Assembly (NCBI RefSeq): GCF_002160145.1
Contig: NZ_NFKA01000012.1
Span: forward strand, 1 to 64,000
From: Gemmiger sp. An194
GTDB taxonomy: Bacteria; Bacillota; Clostridia; Oscillospirales; Ruminococcaceae
Direction: 5' to 3'
DNA: 64,000 bases
The notes beneath the pieces are model-generated. The model did no database searches. It saw nothing but the letters and a program-made list of their open reading frames with translations, and was not told the origin of the DNA. A program made the position numbers and the translations under genes. Below, one piece after another: positions 25,469 through 35,223 of the stretch (its first letter is position 1; every line of letters begins with the position of its first letter).

Positions 25469-26299
25469 TTACTTGCCGCCGGTCATGGCGATGCCCTGGA
25501 TGAACTGCTTCTGGAAGATCAGGTACAGGATCACCATGGGGATCATGGCCAGCAGGCTGCCGGCCATCAGCACCGGGAAGTTGGTGGTGTACTGGCCGTT
25601 CAGGGTGGACAGGCCGGCAGACAGGGTCATCATGTTCAGGTCGATGTTGCAGATCAGCGGCCACATCAGGTCGGAGTAAGCGAACACCGCGGTGAAGATG
25701 GCCAGCGCGGCCATGCTGGAGCCGGTGAGGGGCAGCATGACGCGGGTGAAGGTCTGCCACTTGTTGCAGCCGTCCAGATAGGCGGCCTCGGCGATCTCGT
25801 TGGGAATGCCCAGATAGGTCTGGCGCAGAAAGAAGGTGCCGAAGGCGCTGACGAGACCCGGGAACACCAGCGCGAAGATGGTGTTGGTCAGACCCATGCG
25901 GGCCAGCATTAAGTACTGGGGAATGATGAAGATCTGGCTGGGCAGCATCATCTGCACCAGAACGATGGTGAACAGCAGCTTCTTAAAGGGGAAGTTCAGC
26001 TTGGCGAAGGCGTAGCCGGCCATGGAGCTGAACACCACGGCGCACAGCACACGGAACACGATGAGCAGTGCGGTGTTCATATACAGGTTCACAAAAGGCA
26101 GGCTTTCCAGCGCGGTGATGAAGTTGTCCAGGTTCCACTGGCTGGGCAGCAGCTGGGGCGGCACCGCCATGGACTCGGCCTGGGTCTTGAAGCTGGTGAG
26201 CAGCATCCACACGAAGGGGAAGATCATAACCACGCTGCCCAGGATCAATGCCGCATAGGTGAAGGTCTTGTTTAGGGTCTTGCTTGTTTGTGTGCTCAT
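25469..26299 (-). CDS. Carbohydrate ABC transporter permease (MalG/MsmG type)
   Basis: The 276-residue inner-membrane permease has six hydrophobic segments and the EAA loop EAAYLDGCNKWQTFTRVMLPL, where the transport ATPase docks. It forms a pair with the permease just upstream (three bases between genes). By context it imports alpha-galactosides, as in the MsmEFG and RafEFG systems. No ATPase gene is present in the operon, so a shared MsmK/MsiK-type ATPase encoded elsewhere is expected. Confidence 0.92.
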   Translation of the reverse strand: MSTQTSKTLNKTFTYAALILGSVVMIFPFVWMLLTSFKTQAESMAVPPQLLPSQWNLDNFITALESLPFVNLYMNTALLIVFRVLCAVVFSSMAGYAFAKLNFPFKKLLFTIVLVQMMLPSQIFIIPQYLMLARMGLTNTIFALVFPGLVSAFGTFFLRQTYLGIPNEIAEAAYLDGCNKWQTFTRVMLPLTGSSMAALAIFTAVFAYSDLMWPLICNIDLNMMTLSAGLSTLNGQYTTNFPVLMAGSLLAMIPMVILYLIFQKQFIQGIAMTGGK

Positions 26300-26302
26300 G
26301 AT

Positions 26303-27187
26303 TTACACCTCGTAATTCACCCATTTTTTCTGGCCCGCGAACTGCAGCAGGGTCACGATGCCGATGAGCAGCACGGTCCAGATGACGATGGCGGACGCGT
26401 AGCCCTTGTTGCCGGCCACAAAGCTTTCCCGGTAGAACAGGTACATCAGGCTCTGGGCGCTGGTGAGGGCGGGGTTTGCCTGGTCGACCATCATGTAAAT
26501 CAGATCGTACACCTTCAAAGAGGCCATCAGGCGCATGATGAGCACCACGAACAGGGTGGGCGAAACCATGGGCAGGGTGATGTGGAAGAACTGCTGCACC
26601 TTGGAGGCGCCGTCCAGGCTCGCTGCCTCATACAGGCTGGCCGAGATGTTCTGAATGCCGGAGAGCAGCAGTACGGCGTCGTAGCCGATGGCGCTCCAGA
26701 TGGCCACGATGGCGCAGGTGACCAGCACGATGGTGGGGTTGGTCAGCCAGCGCACGTTCTGGCCCAGGATGCTGTTGATGATGCCGTACTCGGTGTTGAA
26801 GATCCACTTCCATACCATGGCCACGGCGGCGGGAGCCACCACCATGGGCAGGAAGAAGATGGCGCGGAAGGCGGTGCGGCCCTTGAGCTTGGCGTTCAGC
26901 AGAACCGCCACCAGCAGCGCCAGGAACACGCCCACCGGCACGGTGAGGATGCAGAAGTAGATGGAGTTCCAGGTGGCCTTCCAGAATTCGGTGCTCTGGA
27001 ACATTTCGATGTAGTTATCCAGCCCGTTGAACTCGAAGGTACCAAAGGCCTTGGACTTGGAGAAGCTCATGTAGATGGTCTCGATGAACGGCCAGATGTT
27101 CAGCACCAGCAGACCGATGATGGTGGGGGCCACCATCACCAGACCCCAGACAGCGCCGTCGCGGGACAGCTTGGAAGTTTTCTTCAC
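26303..27187 (-). CDS. Carbohydrate ABC transporter permease (MalF/MsmF type)
   Basis: The 294-residue protein has six membrane helices and the EAA motif EAASLDGASKVQQFFHITLPMVSP. It pairs with the following MalG-type permease to form the channel of a sugar importer. ATG 27187 follows GGAGGGCATCCC. It lies between the solute-binding protein and the second permease, the canonical order. Confidence 0.92.
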   Translation of the reverse strand: MKKTSKLSRDGAVWGLVMVAPTIIGLLVLNIWPFIETIYMSFSKSKAFGTFEFNGLDNYIEMFQSTEFWKATWNSIYFCILTVPVGVFLALLVAVLLNAKLKGRTAFRAIFFLPMVVAPAAVAMVWKWIFNTEYGIINSILGQNVRWLTNPTIVLVTCAIVAIWSAIGYDAVLLLSGIQNISASLYEAASLDGASKVQQFFHITLPMVSPTLFVVLIMRLMASLKVYDLIYMMVDQANPALTSAQSLMYLFYRESFVAGNKGYASAIVIWTVLLIGIVTLLQFAGQKKWVNYEV

Positions 27188-27202
27188 GCGGGATGCCCTC
27201 CT

Positions 27203-28483
27203 TTATTCGTAATACTCGGCGCTGGCCTCATCCACGATTTCCTGCATCGTCTGGAGGCCGGTGGAAAGATCCAGCTCGCCGGAATAGATCTTGAGCAGGG
27301 TGTCGCTGACCTTGCTCTTCCACTCGGGGCGGGCAGCGTTGTTTACGCTCTGCACGCTGTAGTCGAACATGTCGATGAAGCACTGCACGTCGATGGGGTA
27401 TTCGTCGAACACGCCCACCCAGGTCTCCTCCAGACCCTCATAGGCGGGGATGGCGGCGCCGCTCTCGCCCTGGATGCGCTGGCCTTCCTCGCTGCCGAAG
27501 AACTTCAGCACGTCCTTGACGATGTCCATGTGCTTGTTGTTTGCGCCGGTGGCGTAGCTCAGACCGTTGGAGATGGTGGCACGGCCGTCACCGCTCACCG
27601 GGTCGGGGCAGGCGGGCAGCACGGCCACATCCCACTTGCCCACCATGTCGGGGTAGTTCTGCAGCTCGGTGAGGATGTTCCAGTTGCCCTCGAAGAACAT
27701 GGCGCCCTTTTCGGAGAAGAAGGCGGCGCCGGGCGCGGTCTCGGCGAAGTAGTTCTGGTCGGGGCACCAGTCGTGGCTCTGCAGGCCGATGTAGAACTCC
27801 ATGCCCTTCTGGGTGGCGGGGTCGGTGAAGTTGGCGCGGGTGTTGTCCTCGGTGAGGATGCTGCCGCCCGCCTGGTACACGAAGTTCCAGTAGCCCAGCT
27901 GGTCGTCACCGTAGGCCATGTAGCCGTACTTGCCGGTGGCGTCGTAGATGGCCTGAGAGGCGCTGACCAGGTCATCCCAGGTCCAGGTCTCGTCCGGGTA
28001 GGCCACGCCTGCCTGATCGAACATTTCCTTATTATATACAAGGCCCACGGTGTCTTTATCCTTGGGCACGCCGTAGAGCTTGCCGTCCGAGCCGCTGGCG
28101 TTGGCCAGAGAGATGTCGGAGAAGTGCTCGGTCTCCACGATGTCGGAGCAGTCTGCCAGCTTGCCGTTGTCGGCGTATTTCAGAATCTCGTTGGTGTGCA
28201 TCCAGAAGATATCCGGCATCTTGTTGCTCATGGCGGCGGCTTCCAGCTTGGTCCAGTATTCGTTCCAGCTGGTCACCTGCACCTCGATCTTCACATTGGG
28301 GTGCTCGGCGGTGTAAGCGTCGCACATGGCCTGCATGCCGTCGCGCTGGGCCACGTCCCAGATCTGGAAGGTCAGGTTCACGGTGCCGTCCGAGCTTTCG
28401 CCGCATCCGGTCAGCCCGGTGGCCAGACCCGCGGCCAGACAAACGCTCAGTGCGGCGCATGCCAGTCTGCGCATCAAACTCAT
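27203..28483 (-). CDS. Sugar ABC transporter solute-binding lipoprotein (MsmE/RafE type)
   Basis: The 426-residue family 1 extracellular solute-binding protein has a lipoprotein signal with lipobox TGLTGC (Cys27) and a mature region starting GESSDGTVNLTFQIWD. Motifs such as NEYWTKLEAAAMSNKMPDIFWM and the C-terminal EIVDEA helix are typical of oligosaccharide binders. It captures alpha-galactosides by context. ATG 28483 follows CAGGAGG. It is the first gene of the leftward operon, divergent from the AraC regulator. Confidence 0.93.
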   Translation of the reverse strand: MSLMRRLACAALSVCLAAGLATGLTGCGESSDGTVNLTFQIWDVAQRDGMQAMCDAYTAEHPNVKIEVQVTSWNEYWTKLEAAAMSNKMPDIFWMHTNEILKYADNGKLADCSDIVETEHFSDISLANASGSDGKLYGVPKDKDTVGLVYNKEMFDQAGVAYPDETWTWDDLVSASQAIYDATGKYGYMAYGDDQLGYWNFVYQAGGSILTEDNTRANFTDPATQKGMEFYIGLQSHDWCPDQNYFAETAPGAAFFSEKGAMFFEGNWNILTELQNYPDMVGKWDVAVLPACPDPVSGDGRATISNGLSYATGANNKHMDIVKDVLKFFGSEEGQRIQGESGAAIPAYEGLEETWVGVFDEYPIDVQCFIDMFDYSVQSVNNAARPEWKSKVSDTLLKIYSGELDLSTGLQTMQEIVDEASAEYYE

Positions 28484-28602
28484 TGCTAGTTTCCTCCTGT
28501 TCCTGTGCGAATTCGCCCCTTGCCGCTGCCCGCCCGGCCGGGAGCGGGCGGCGGCAGAATGCGGTTTTCGCTGTTGTGCTGAAAAATCGGGAGCAGTTTT
28601 GT

Positions 28603-28669
28603 ACAATGTGCACTATATACAATTTGTTTCCCTTTTGGCTGTGTTTATTATACGATTTGACGGTTCAAA
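28603..28669 (-). promoter_or_regulatory. Operon promoter and candidate AraC operators
   Basis: A minus-strand TATAAT lies at 28652-28647 with no good -35, as expected of an activator-dependent promoter. Just upstream is the perfect inverted repeat TTTGA-CGGT-TCAAA (28656-28669). An imperfect dyad starting TTGTACAATGTGCAC covers 28603-28622 downstream. Which site the AraC protein binds is inferred. Confidence 0.45.
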
Positions 28670-28727
28670 GATAAATATCATTTTGCTGTTTTTTATCTCT
28701 CAATTTAGCTGATTTAGGTCATTTTAC

Positions 28728-28757
28728 TTGAAGTTATCTAGCATTATGGTATATAAT
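28728..28757 (+). promoter_or_regulatory. araC-type gene promoter
   Basis: TTGAAG (28728-28733), 18 bases and TATAAT (28752-28757). Confidence 0.6.
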
Positions 28758-28790
28758 CAGAAAAACAGAAAATGAGGGAGGAAGGGCAGT

Positions 28791-29663
28791 ATGGCCACCG
28801 CATTCGGGCCGGACACCGGCAACAAGCTGATTTTCCACGTATTTCAGGATGAGCGCTTTGTGGACCTGAATCTGTATCAGTACGGCTGGGAGCGCACCGA
28901 GCCGCTGCACTCCTACGGGCCGCACCGGCGCAACCATTACCTGTTCCATTACATCATCGCCGGATATGGCAAGCTGTATGTGGGCGACAAGGTGTATCCG
29001 GTGGGGCCGGGGGAGGGGTTTCTGATTCTGCCGGGCCAGACCACCACCTACGCCTCGGACGAAAAGGACCCCTGGGAGTACACCTGGATCGAGTTCGATG
29101 GCCTGCGGGTGCGCGAGAGCCTGAGCCTGGCGGGCCTGGGCGCGGCAAAGCCCATCTACACCCCCGGCACCCGGGCCGGAGGCGAAAAGCTGCGGGAGTG
29201 CATGCTGCAGATCGTGCAGGACGGCGAGGCAAAGCCCATCCGGCAGATCGGAAGGGGCTTTCTGTTCCTGGACCAGCTGGCGGAGTCCTCGGCGGCGCGC
29301 CAGCACCAGAGCCAGCGCCGCCTGCGGGACTTTTATATGAAGGAGGCGCTGTCCTTCATTGAGCAGAACTACCAGCGGGACGTGTCGGTGGAGGACATTG
29401 CCGCCTTCTGCGGGCTGAACCGCAGCTACTTCGGCAAGCTCTTCCGGGACACCATGGGCGAGAGCCCCCAGGCCTTTCTTTTGCACTACCGCATGGCCCA
29501 GGCGGCCCAGTTCTTAAAGGAGACCACCCAGCCGGTGAGCGCCATCAGCACCATGGTGGGCTACGCAAACCCCTTGCATTTTTCCCGGGCCTTCAAATCG
29601 GTGTACGGCATCTCGCCCCGGGCCTACCGGCAGACCCATTTCACTCACCCGGCGGGTGTGTGA
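28791..29663 (+). CDS. AraC family transcriptional regulator (MsmR/RafR-like)
   Basis: The 290-residue protein has an N-terminal cupin-like sugar-sensing domain (about 20-160) and a C-terminal double helix-turn-helix (about 185-285): DVSVEDIAAFCGLNRSYFGKLFRD and PVSAISTMVGYANPLHFSRAFKSVYGISPRAYR. It is divergent from the alpha-galactoside operon and probably activates it when raffinose or melibiose is present, like MsmR. ATG 28791 follows GAGGGAGGAAGGG. Confidence 0.9.
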   Translation: MATAFGPDTGNKLIFHVFQDERFVDLNLYQYGWERTEPLHSYGPHRRNHYLFHYIIAGYGKLYVGDKVYPVGPGEGFLILPGQTTTYASDEKDPWEYTWIEFDGLRVRESLSLAGLGAAKPIYTPGTRAGGEKLRECMLQIVQDGEAKPIRQIGRGFLFLDQLAESSAARQHQSQRRLRDFYMKEALSFIEQNYQRDVSVEDIAAFCGLNRSYFGKLFRDTMGESPQAFLLHYRMAQAAQFLKETTQPVSAISTMVGYANPLHFSRAFKSVYGISPRAYRQTHFTHPAGV

Positions 29664-29756
29664 GGCACTCACTGGCGAAAAACCGGGAACTGTGGTACAC
29701 TGTAACGTGGAATAAAGCGGCCGGGCGCGCCCCGGCGGGAAAGAGGGGGACAAGGC

Positions 29757-32315
29757 ATGGAAAAGCAGCAGCGCCGGGCGCTGAACAGCATCGTGCTGAG
29801 CATCACCACGCTGGTGGTGGTGGCCGCCCTTCTGCTGGTGGGCATCGGCCTGGTACGGGACAAGATGATGCGCAACACCCAGCAGATGGGCATGTCGCTG
29901 GCGGAGAGCTACGCCCGCGAGACCCAGAGCAGGCTGGACGGCTTTGCCCGGGTGTTTGATATGGCCTGGATGTATGCCATCCGGGGCGTGGATGCCAACA
30001 TGAGCGAGGAACAGATGCAGGAGGGCATGGCCGAGTATCAGCAGAACGTACATGAGCTGTTCGGCGGTCATGTGGCCGACCTGTATGCGGTGATCGGGGG
30101 GCAGATCGTGGCCGACAACCCCAGGACCGGCGACGGAACCTACGACTACGCCAGCACCGACTGGTACCAGAAGGCGATGGCCTCGCCGGACGAGATCATC
30201 TTCAGCGATGTGTATGAGGATGCCATCACCGGCGACCAGATCTTTACCCTCTCCAAAGCCATGGACACCGAGGGCGATGTGTTGGCCATGGATGTGTACA
30301 TCAACCAGGGCGATGTGCTGGATCTGGAGATCAGCCTGCCCTCCACCTATCATTTTTATCTGTTCGATACCGACGGCGAGCTGCTCTACCGGCTGATCGA
30401 CCGGCAGGCCACCAACCCGGTGTATGCCGAGCAGCTGATCAGCGGCGTGCGGGACGGCAGTCTCTTTGCCTACGACGCCCAGATCGTGGACCCCAAGGGC
30501 GTGGCCCGGGGCGTGTATTATGCCGAGATGGACAACGGCTGGACCGTGGTGATGACCATCCCCATCCAGGAGGTGCTGATGGGCGAGATGGACCCGGTGA
30601 TCTACTCGCTGATCGGCGTGGCCCTCATCGCCTTTGTGACCCTTCTGTTCATGGTGGTGCGGGACATTCTGAACCTGCGGCGGCTGGCCGAGACCGAAAA
30701 GACCATCCGGGTGCTGAGCGATTCCTTCTTTGCCATCTACCGGGTGGACTTTGAGGCCGGCACCTACCGGGCCATCAAGACCTCGCCGGACCTGCGCGGC
30801 ACCTTTGACGAGAGCGGCGATTACGAGATGCTGCTGGCCCAGGTGAAAAAGCGGGTGCATCCGGAGACCTACGCCGAGTTCGAGCAGGACTTCTCGCTCA
30901 AGAGCATTGCCCAGCGGGTGAAGGAGAACGTGCTGGACTACGGCGGCGACTACCAGCGCATGTTCGGCGGCAGCTACCACTGGGTGAACGTGCGCACCAT
31001 CTACCAGAAGCACATCCTGCCCGGCGAGGTGATCCTCTGCTTCAAGGATGTGGATGTGGAAAAGCGCCAGCAGATGCAGCACATGATGATTCTGCAGGAG
31101 GCGCTGGACACCGCCAAGACCAGCGCCAAGGCCCGCAACACCTTCTTCAACACCATGTCCCACGACATGCGCACCCCGCTGAACGCGGTGATCGGCTATT
31201 CCGAGCTGATCCGCCGTACCCCCGGCGACGCGGAAAAGGTCACCGGCTACATCAAAAAGGTGGAATTCGCGGCCAAGCAGCTGCTCATGCTCATCAACGA
31301 CATTCTGGAAATGGCCAAGCTGGAGGCGGGCAAGAGCACCCTGGATGTGAAGGAGTTCAATCTGAACGAATACCTGACCGAGGTGTGCGAGATGTTCCGC
31401 GCCCAGGCCGATCGCCAGCAGAAGCATTTTGAGCTGTCGGTGCAGATCAAGGACCCGGTGGTGAAGGGCGACTCCTTCAAGATCGGCCAGATCATGAACA
31501 ACCTGCTCTCCAACGCGCTGAAGTACAGCTGCGAGGGGGCCGAGATCAAGGTGGAGGCCCGCCAGTTCGACTACCAGAAGTACAGCAAATTCCAGATCGT
31601 GGTGGCCGACACCGGCATCGGCATGAGCGAGGAATTTTTGAATCACATCTTCGAGCCCTATTCCCGCGAGACCCACTTCACCCCCCGCACCACCGAGGGC
31701 ACCGGCCTGGGTATGCCCATCGTGAAGAGCCTGGTGCAGCAGATGAGCGGTGAGATCACGGTGGAGAGCGCCGTGGGCAAGGGCAGCCGCTTCACCGTGA
31801 CCCTCCCGCTGGAGGTGGTGGAGCAGCACGACGGCCCGGTGATCGGCGCGGCGGCAGGCGAAGCGTCCGGTGAGGCCGCCGCAGAGGCCGCCGGTTCGCT
31901 GGCGGGCCAGACCATTCTGGTGGCCGAGGACAACGAGCTGAATATGGAGATCGTCACCGAGCTGCTCACCATGAGCGGCGCCCAGGTGATCGGTGCGGCC
32001 AACGGCGCCGAGGCGGTGGAGAAGTTCCAGCGCTCGGCCCCCTATTCGGTGGACGCCATCCTGATGGATATGCAGATGCCGGTGCTGGACGGCTGCGGAG
32101 CCGCCCGGGCCATCCGCCGGCTGGACCGGCCGGATGCTGCCGTGGTGCCCATCGTGGCGGTGACCGCCAACGCCTTCGCCGAGGACGTGGACCGCACCAC
32201 CGCCGCGGGCATGAACGCCCATGTGTCCAAGCCCATCGACATGGACCGGCTGCTGGAGGCGCTGGCCCTGTGCTGGGCGGGCAAGACCCCGCCTGCCTCC
32301 GCGCCCGGCGAATGA
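29757..32315 (+). CDS. Hybrid sensor histidine kinase with Cache-type sensor and receiver domain
   Basis: The 852-residue protein has an N-terminal helix (about 10-33), an extracytoplasmic Cache-like sensor (about 35-280), a second helix (about 282-302), a PAS-like region (about 315-440), the phospho-acceptor NTMSHDMRTPLN with H469, an HATPase domain (VVADTGIGMS, GTGLGMPI), an Ala/Glu linker and a C-terminal receiver domain with D771 and K825. It senses an external ligand and relays phosphate internally. No partner output protein is adjacent. ATG 29757 follows GAAAGAGGG. Confidence 0.9.
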   Translation: MEKQQRRALNSIVLSITTLVVVAALLLVGIGLVRDKMMRNTQQMGMSLAESYARETQSRLDGFARVFDMAWMYAIRGVDANMSEEQMQEGMAEYQQNVHELFGGHVADLYAVIGGQIVADNPRTGDGTYDYASTDWYQKAMASPDEIIFSDVYEDAITGDQIFTLSKAMDTEGDVLAMDVYINQGDVLDLEISLPSTYHFYLFDTDGELLYRLIDRQATNPVYAEQLISGVRDGSLFAYDAQIVDPKGVARGVYYAEMDNGWTVVMTIPIQEVLMGEMDPVIYSLIGVALIAFVTLLFMVVRDILNLRRLAETEKTIRVLSDSFFAIYRVDFEAGTYRAIKTSPDLRGTFDESGDYEMLLAQVKKRVHPETYAEFEQDFSLKSIAQRVKENVLDYGGDYQRMFGGSYHWVNVRTIYQKHILPGEVILCFKDVDVEKRQQMQHMMILQEALDTAKTSAKARNTFFNTMSHDMRTPLNAVIGYSELIRRTPGDAEKVTGYIKKVEFAAKQLLMLINDILEMAKLEAGKSTLDVKEFNLNEYLTEVCEMFRAQADRQQKHFELSVQIKDPVVKGDSFKIGQIMNNLLSNALKYSCEGAEIKVEARQFDYQKYSKFQIVVADTGIGMSEEFLNHIFEPYSRETHFTPRTTEGTGLGMPIVKSLVQQMSGEITVESAVGKGSRFTVTLPLEVVEQHDGPVIGAAAGEASGEAAAEAAGSLAGQTILVAEDNELNMEIVTELLTMSGAQVIGAANGAEAVEKFQRSAPYSVDAILMDMQMPVLDGCGAARAIRRLDRPDAAVVPIVAVTANAFAEDVDRTTAAGMNAHVSKPIDMDRLLEALALCWAGKTPPASAPGE

Positions 32316-32337
32316 CGATTTTTTCATAGCTGACCCG

Positions 32338-32372
32338 CCCCTGTGCGCCCCGTGGGTGCACAGGGGTTTTTT
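32338..32372 (+). terminator. Terminator after hybrid kinase
   Basis: A 9-bp stem CCCCTGTGC/GCACAGGGG with an 11-base loop, followed by six T. Confidence 0.85.
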
Positions 32373-32380
32373 GCGCTGCC

Positions 32381-32430
32381 TTACAAATTTGTAAAGTTTT
32401 GCCCCTGATAGTAAAGTACCGTGGTAAAAT
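32381..32430 (+). promoter_or_regulatory. Palindromic operator and promoter of the broken two-component genes
   Basis: TTACAAATTTGTAA at 32381-32394 is a perfect 14-bp palindrome. A -10 TAAAAT is at 32425-32430, with TTGCCC at 32399-32404, spacing 20, so the promoter is weak. The palindrome is a candidate autoregulatory site. Confidence 0.45.
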
Positions 32431-32465
32431 AAAAGGTAAGGCGAAATTGCGAAAGGGGGAGCCGA

Positions 32466-34405
32466 TTGAAGCGGACAGGCAAGCAGATTCGGAAGCTGCG
32501 CTGGCTGCTGCTGGTGGTGCTGGTGGTGCTGACCCTCCAGCTGCTGCAGGGCCTGTTCACCCTGCGCAATGCGCCGGTGCAGCTGCTCCGGGTGGAAGAC
32601 GGCTGGCTGGATCTGCAAGGCGAGGAGACCGACGGGCTGTTCCAGCTGGAGGGACGCTGGGAGTTTTACCCGGAGGCGCTTTACACCAGTGAGGATTTTG
32701 CCGCCGGCCGCACGGGCCAGCCTGCCGGGGAGGAGGTTTCCCCCTCGGACTACGCCTACGGCACCCACCGGCTGCGCATCCGGGCAACACCCGGAGCCTA
32801 CTATGCCATCTGCGGCTTTTCGGTGGACTACGCCACCCGGGTGTTTGTGAACGGCAGCCAGGTGGCGGTCTTCGGCAACCCGTCTGAAACCGCGGAAGGC
32901 TTTGTGCCCCGGGTGGGCTACATGACCCTGCCCATGTGCGCCGGAGAGGATGGCATCATCGAGCTGGTGGTCCAGTACGGCAACTACGCACATAAGGACG
33001 GCGGGCACATCCCGGTGCTGTATCTGTCCACCCCGCAGAACATCGAGGCCCTCAAGGCGGGCAATGATCTGATCTCGCTCACCCTCAGCGGCGGTTTGCT
33101 GCTGCTGGCGTTCTACTTTTTGATCAACGAGGCCATGCGCCGCCGGGCCGTCTATCTGTGCCTGGTCTTGTGCTGTGTGCTCATGGCGCTGCGGGACCAG
33201 AACTTTTATATCGTGCATCTGCTGCCGGAGGATACCTCCTGGTATTTTGCCTACCGGCTGTTTATCTGCATGGTGATGCTGATGCCGGTATCCATTCTGC
33301 TCTGCTCAAGTGCATGTACGCAAAAGCCACCGCCCACTGGCCGCTGGCGGTGTATCTGGCGGCGGCGGGCGCGGCGGCGGTGCTCATCGGCGTTCTGCCC
33401 ACCCGGCAGCTGGTGAGCGTGTCCACGGTGGTGTATTACCTGTCCATCCCGTATCTTGTATACCTGGTGTTCGGCACGGTGCGCGGCTTTGTGCGCCGGG
33501 GCGGGCTGGAAACCGCCGATGCACTGGTGCTCAGCGGCTTTGCGGTGCTGGTGGCCAGCCTTCTGCACGAGGCGCTGCTCACCGGCCGCAGCTCGGATGT
33601 GAGCCACTACGGCACCGCCGCCTGGGGCATGCTGGGTTTTGTGTTCCTGAACAGTTCGGCGGTGAGCCTGCGCATCCAGCAGCGGGAGACGGCCCTCATC
33701 GAGAGCCGCAGCCGGGGCGAGATGCTGGAGCGGATGAACCGGATGAATCTGGAATTTTTGCACCGGATGGCCCACGAGCTGAAGACCCCGCTCACCGTGA
33801 TCTCCGGCTATGCCCCGCTCACCGGCATCCAGCTGGCGGCGGATCAGGTGGACCAGGAGACGCCGGAAAACCTGAAGACCATCCAGCAGGAGGCCCGGCG
33901 GCTAGGCGATATGGTCACCCGGCTGATGGAATATTCCTACGGCCACACCAGCGAGCTGCGGTTCGAGCGGGTGGACCCGGCGGACCTGCTGGACCGGGTA
34001 CGGGCTGTGAGCGCGCCCATCTGCGTGAAAAATCAGAACACGGTGCGGGTGGAGGCGGCCTGCACGGAAAGCGCCCACGGCAGCTTCGAGATGCTGCTGC
34101 AGGTATTTCTCAATCTGGTCATCAACGCCAACCGCGACACCAAAAACGGCACCATCACCCTGAGTGCCGGTGCCAAAGAGGACGGCTTCATCCTCTTTCA
34201 GGTGGCGGATACCGGCAGCGGCATCGCCCCGGCGGACCTGCCCCGCGTTTTTGAGCAGGGCTACAGCTGCAGCGGCAGCACCGGTCTGGGGCTGACCATC
34301 TGCCGGGAGGCAGTGGAGGCCCACGGCGGCCGCATCTGGGTGGAGCGCACCGGCCCCAAGGGCACGACCATCGCCTTCACCGTGAAAAAGGAGGAAGAGC
34401 AGTGA
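32466..34405 (+). pseudogene. Frameshifted 7TMR-DISM-type sensor histidine kinase
   Basis: Two overlapping frames together make one kinase. Frame one (TTG 32466, after a GGGGGAG site) encodes an N-terminal helix, a jelly-roll 7TMR-DISM extracellular domain (about residues 45-195) and the first membrane helices, then goes out of frame near 33297-33305. Frame two continues in register from about 33305 with the remaining helices, the H-box LHRMAHELKTPLTV and the ATPase motifs VADTGSGIAPADL and GSTGLGLTI, ending at 34405. Restoring one base, for example CTCTG to CTCCTG, rejoins them. The cause may be a real single-base deletion or an assembly error. The partner response regulator is also frameshifted. 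Confidence 0.8.
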
Positions 34406-35066
34406 GTACCATCCCGCTGGTGGAGGACAACCCCCACATTATGAAAATCAACGCCCGGCTGCTGACCCTGCGGGGCTATCAGGTGCTGCAGGCGGAAACC
34501 GTGACCCAGGCCCGGGAGCAGCTGTGCTGGCATCCGGTGGACCTGATCGTGCTGGATATCCTGCTGCCGGACGGCAGCGGCCTGGAGCTGTGCCGGGAGC
34601 TGAAGGCCCAGCGGCCCATTCCCATTTTGTTCCTCACCGCACTGGGCGAAAACCAGGACGTGGTGGAGGGCCTGCGGGCCGGGGGCGACGACTATCTGGC
34701 CAAGCCCTATGACCTGGAGGTGCTGGTGGTGCGCATCGAGGCCCGGCTGCGGGCCGCGGAGGAGGTGCGCCGCTACTGCTGCTACGGCGGCCTGAAGCTG
34801 GACCTGCTCACCATGACCGGCTATGTGAACGGCCAGGACATCCAGCTTACCCAGAAGGAGTTCACCGCCCTGCTGCTGGCCCGCGCCGCCGAGCACAAGG
34901 TCAGTCAGGAGGAGCTGATGGAGGCGCTGTGGGGCCCGGACGCCACGCCGAGAGCCGCGCCCTCTGGACCCTGATCTCCCGCCTGCGCAAGAAGCTGAAC
35001 AGCCAGGAGTCCCGGCTGGAGATCTCGTCGCTGCGGGGCGGCGGCTATTTGCTGGAACAGCTTTAA
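34402..35066 (+). pseudogene. Frameshifted OmpR/PhoB-type response regulator
   Basis: GTG 34402 overlaps the kinase stop (GTGA). The receiver domain (LVEDNPHI, phospho-acceptor in VLDILLPDGSG, KPYD) and most of the winged helix (LTQKEFTALLLARAAEHKVSQEELMEALWG) are intact. After DATP at about 34945 the frame stops early at 34974. The next frame supplies ESRALWTLISRLRKKLNSQE and RLEISSLRGGGYLLEQL, ending at TAA 35064-35066, the missing recognition helix and wing. One lost base in a C run (ACGCCGAG versus ACGCCCGAG) would explain it. If the base is truly missing, the protein cannot bind DNA normally. Confidence 0.82.
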
Positions 35067-35080
35067 TTGTTGCAGAATCA

Positions 35081-35121
35081 AACCGGCGAGCCTTACACTT
35101 TTGTGAGGCTCGCCGGTTTTT
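35081..35121 (+). terminator. Terminator after response regulator
   Basis: 13-bp arms AACCGGCGAGCCT / AGGCTCGCCGGTT with a 12-base loop, followed by TTT. Confidence 0.85.
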
Positions 35122-35223
35122 CTTCTTTGGCATGGTAGGCTTAAAGGCGGCAGCTCTTTCCGGTGCGGAACGGGCTGCCGGATGCTTTGTATTGGAGAGT
35201 TGAAAAAAGGAGGAAAAAGCAAG

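Noticed and set aside
26288-28489. 733-codon plus-strand frame opposite the ABC genes
   Set aside because: The opposite strand encodes clear permease and solute-binding proteins; this frame has no recognisable motif.
29514-33218. 1234-codon open frame on the minus strand
   Set aside because: It lies opposite the AraC, hybrid kinase and sensor kinase genes, has shadow-type composition and crosses their terminators and promoters.
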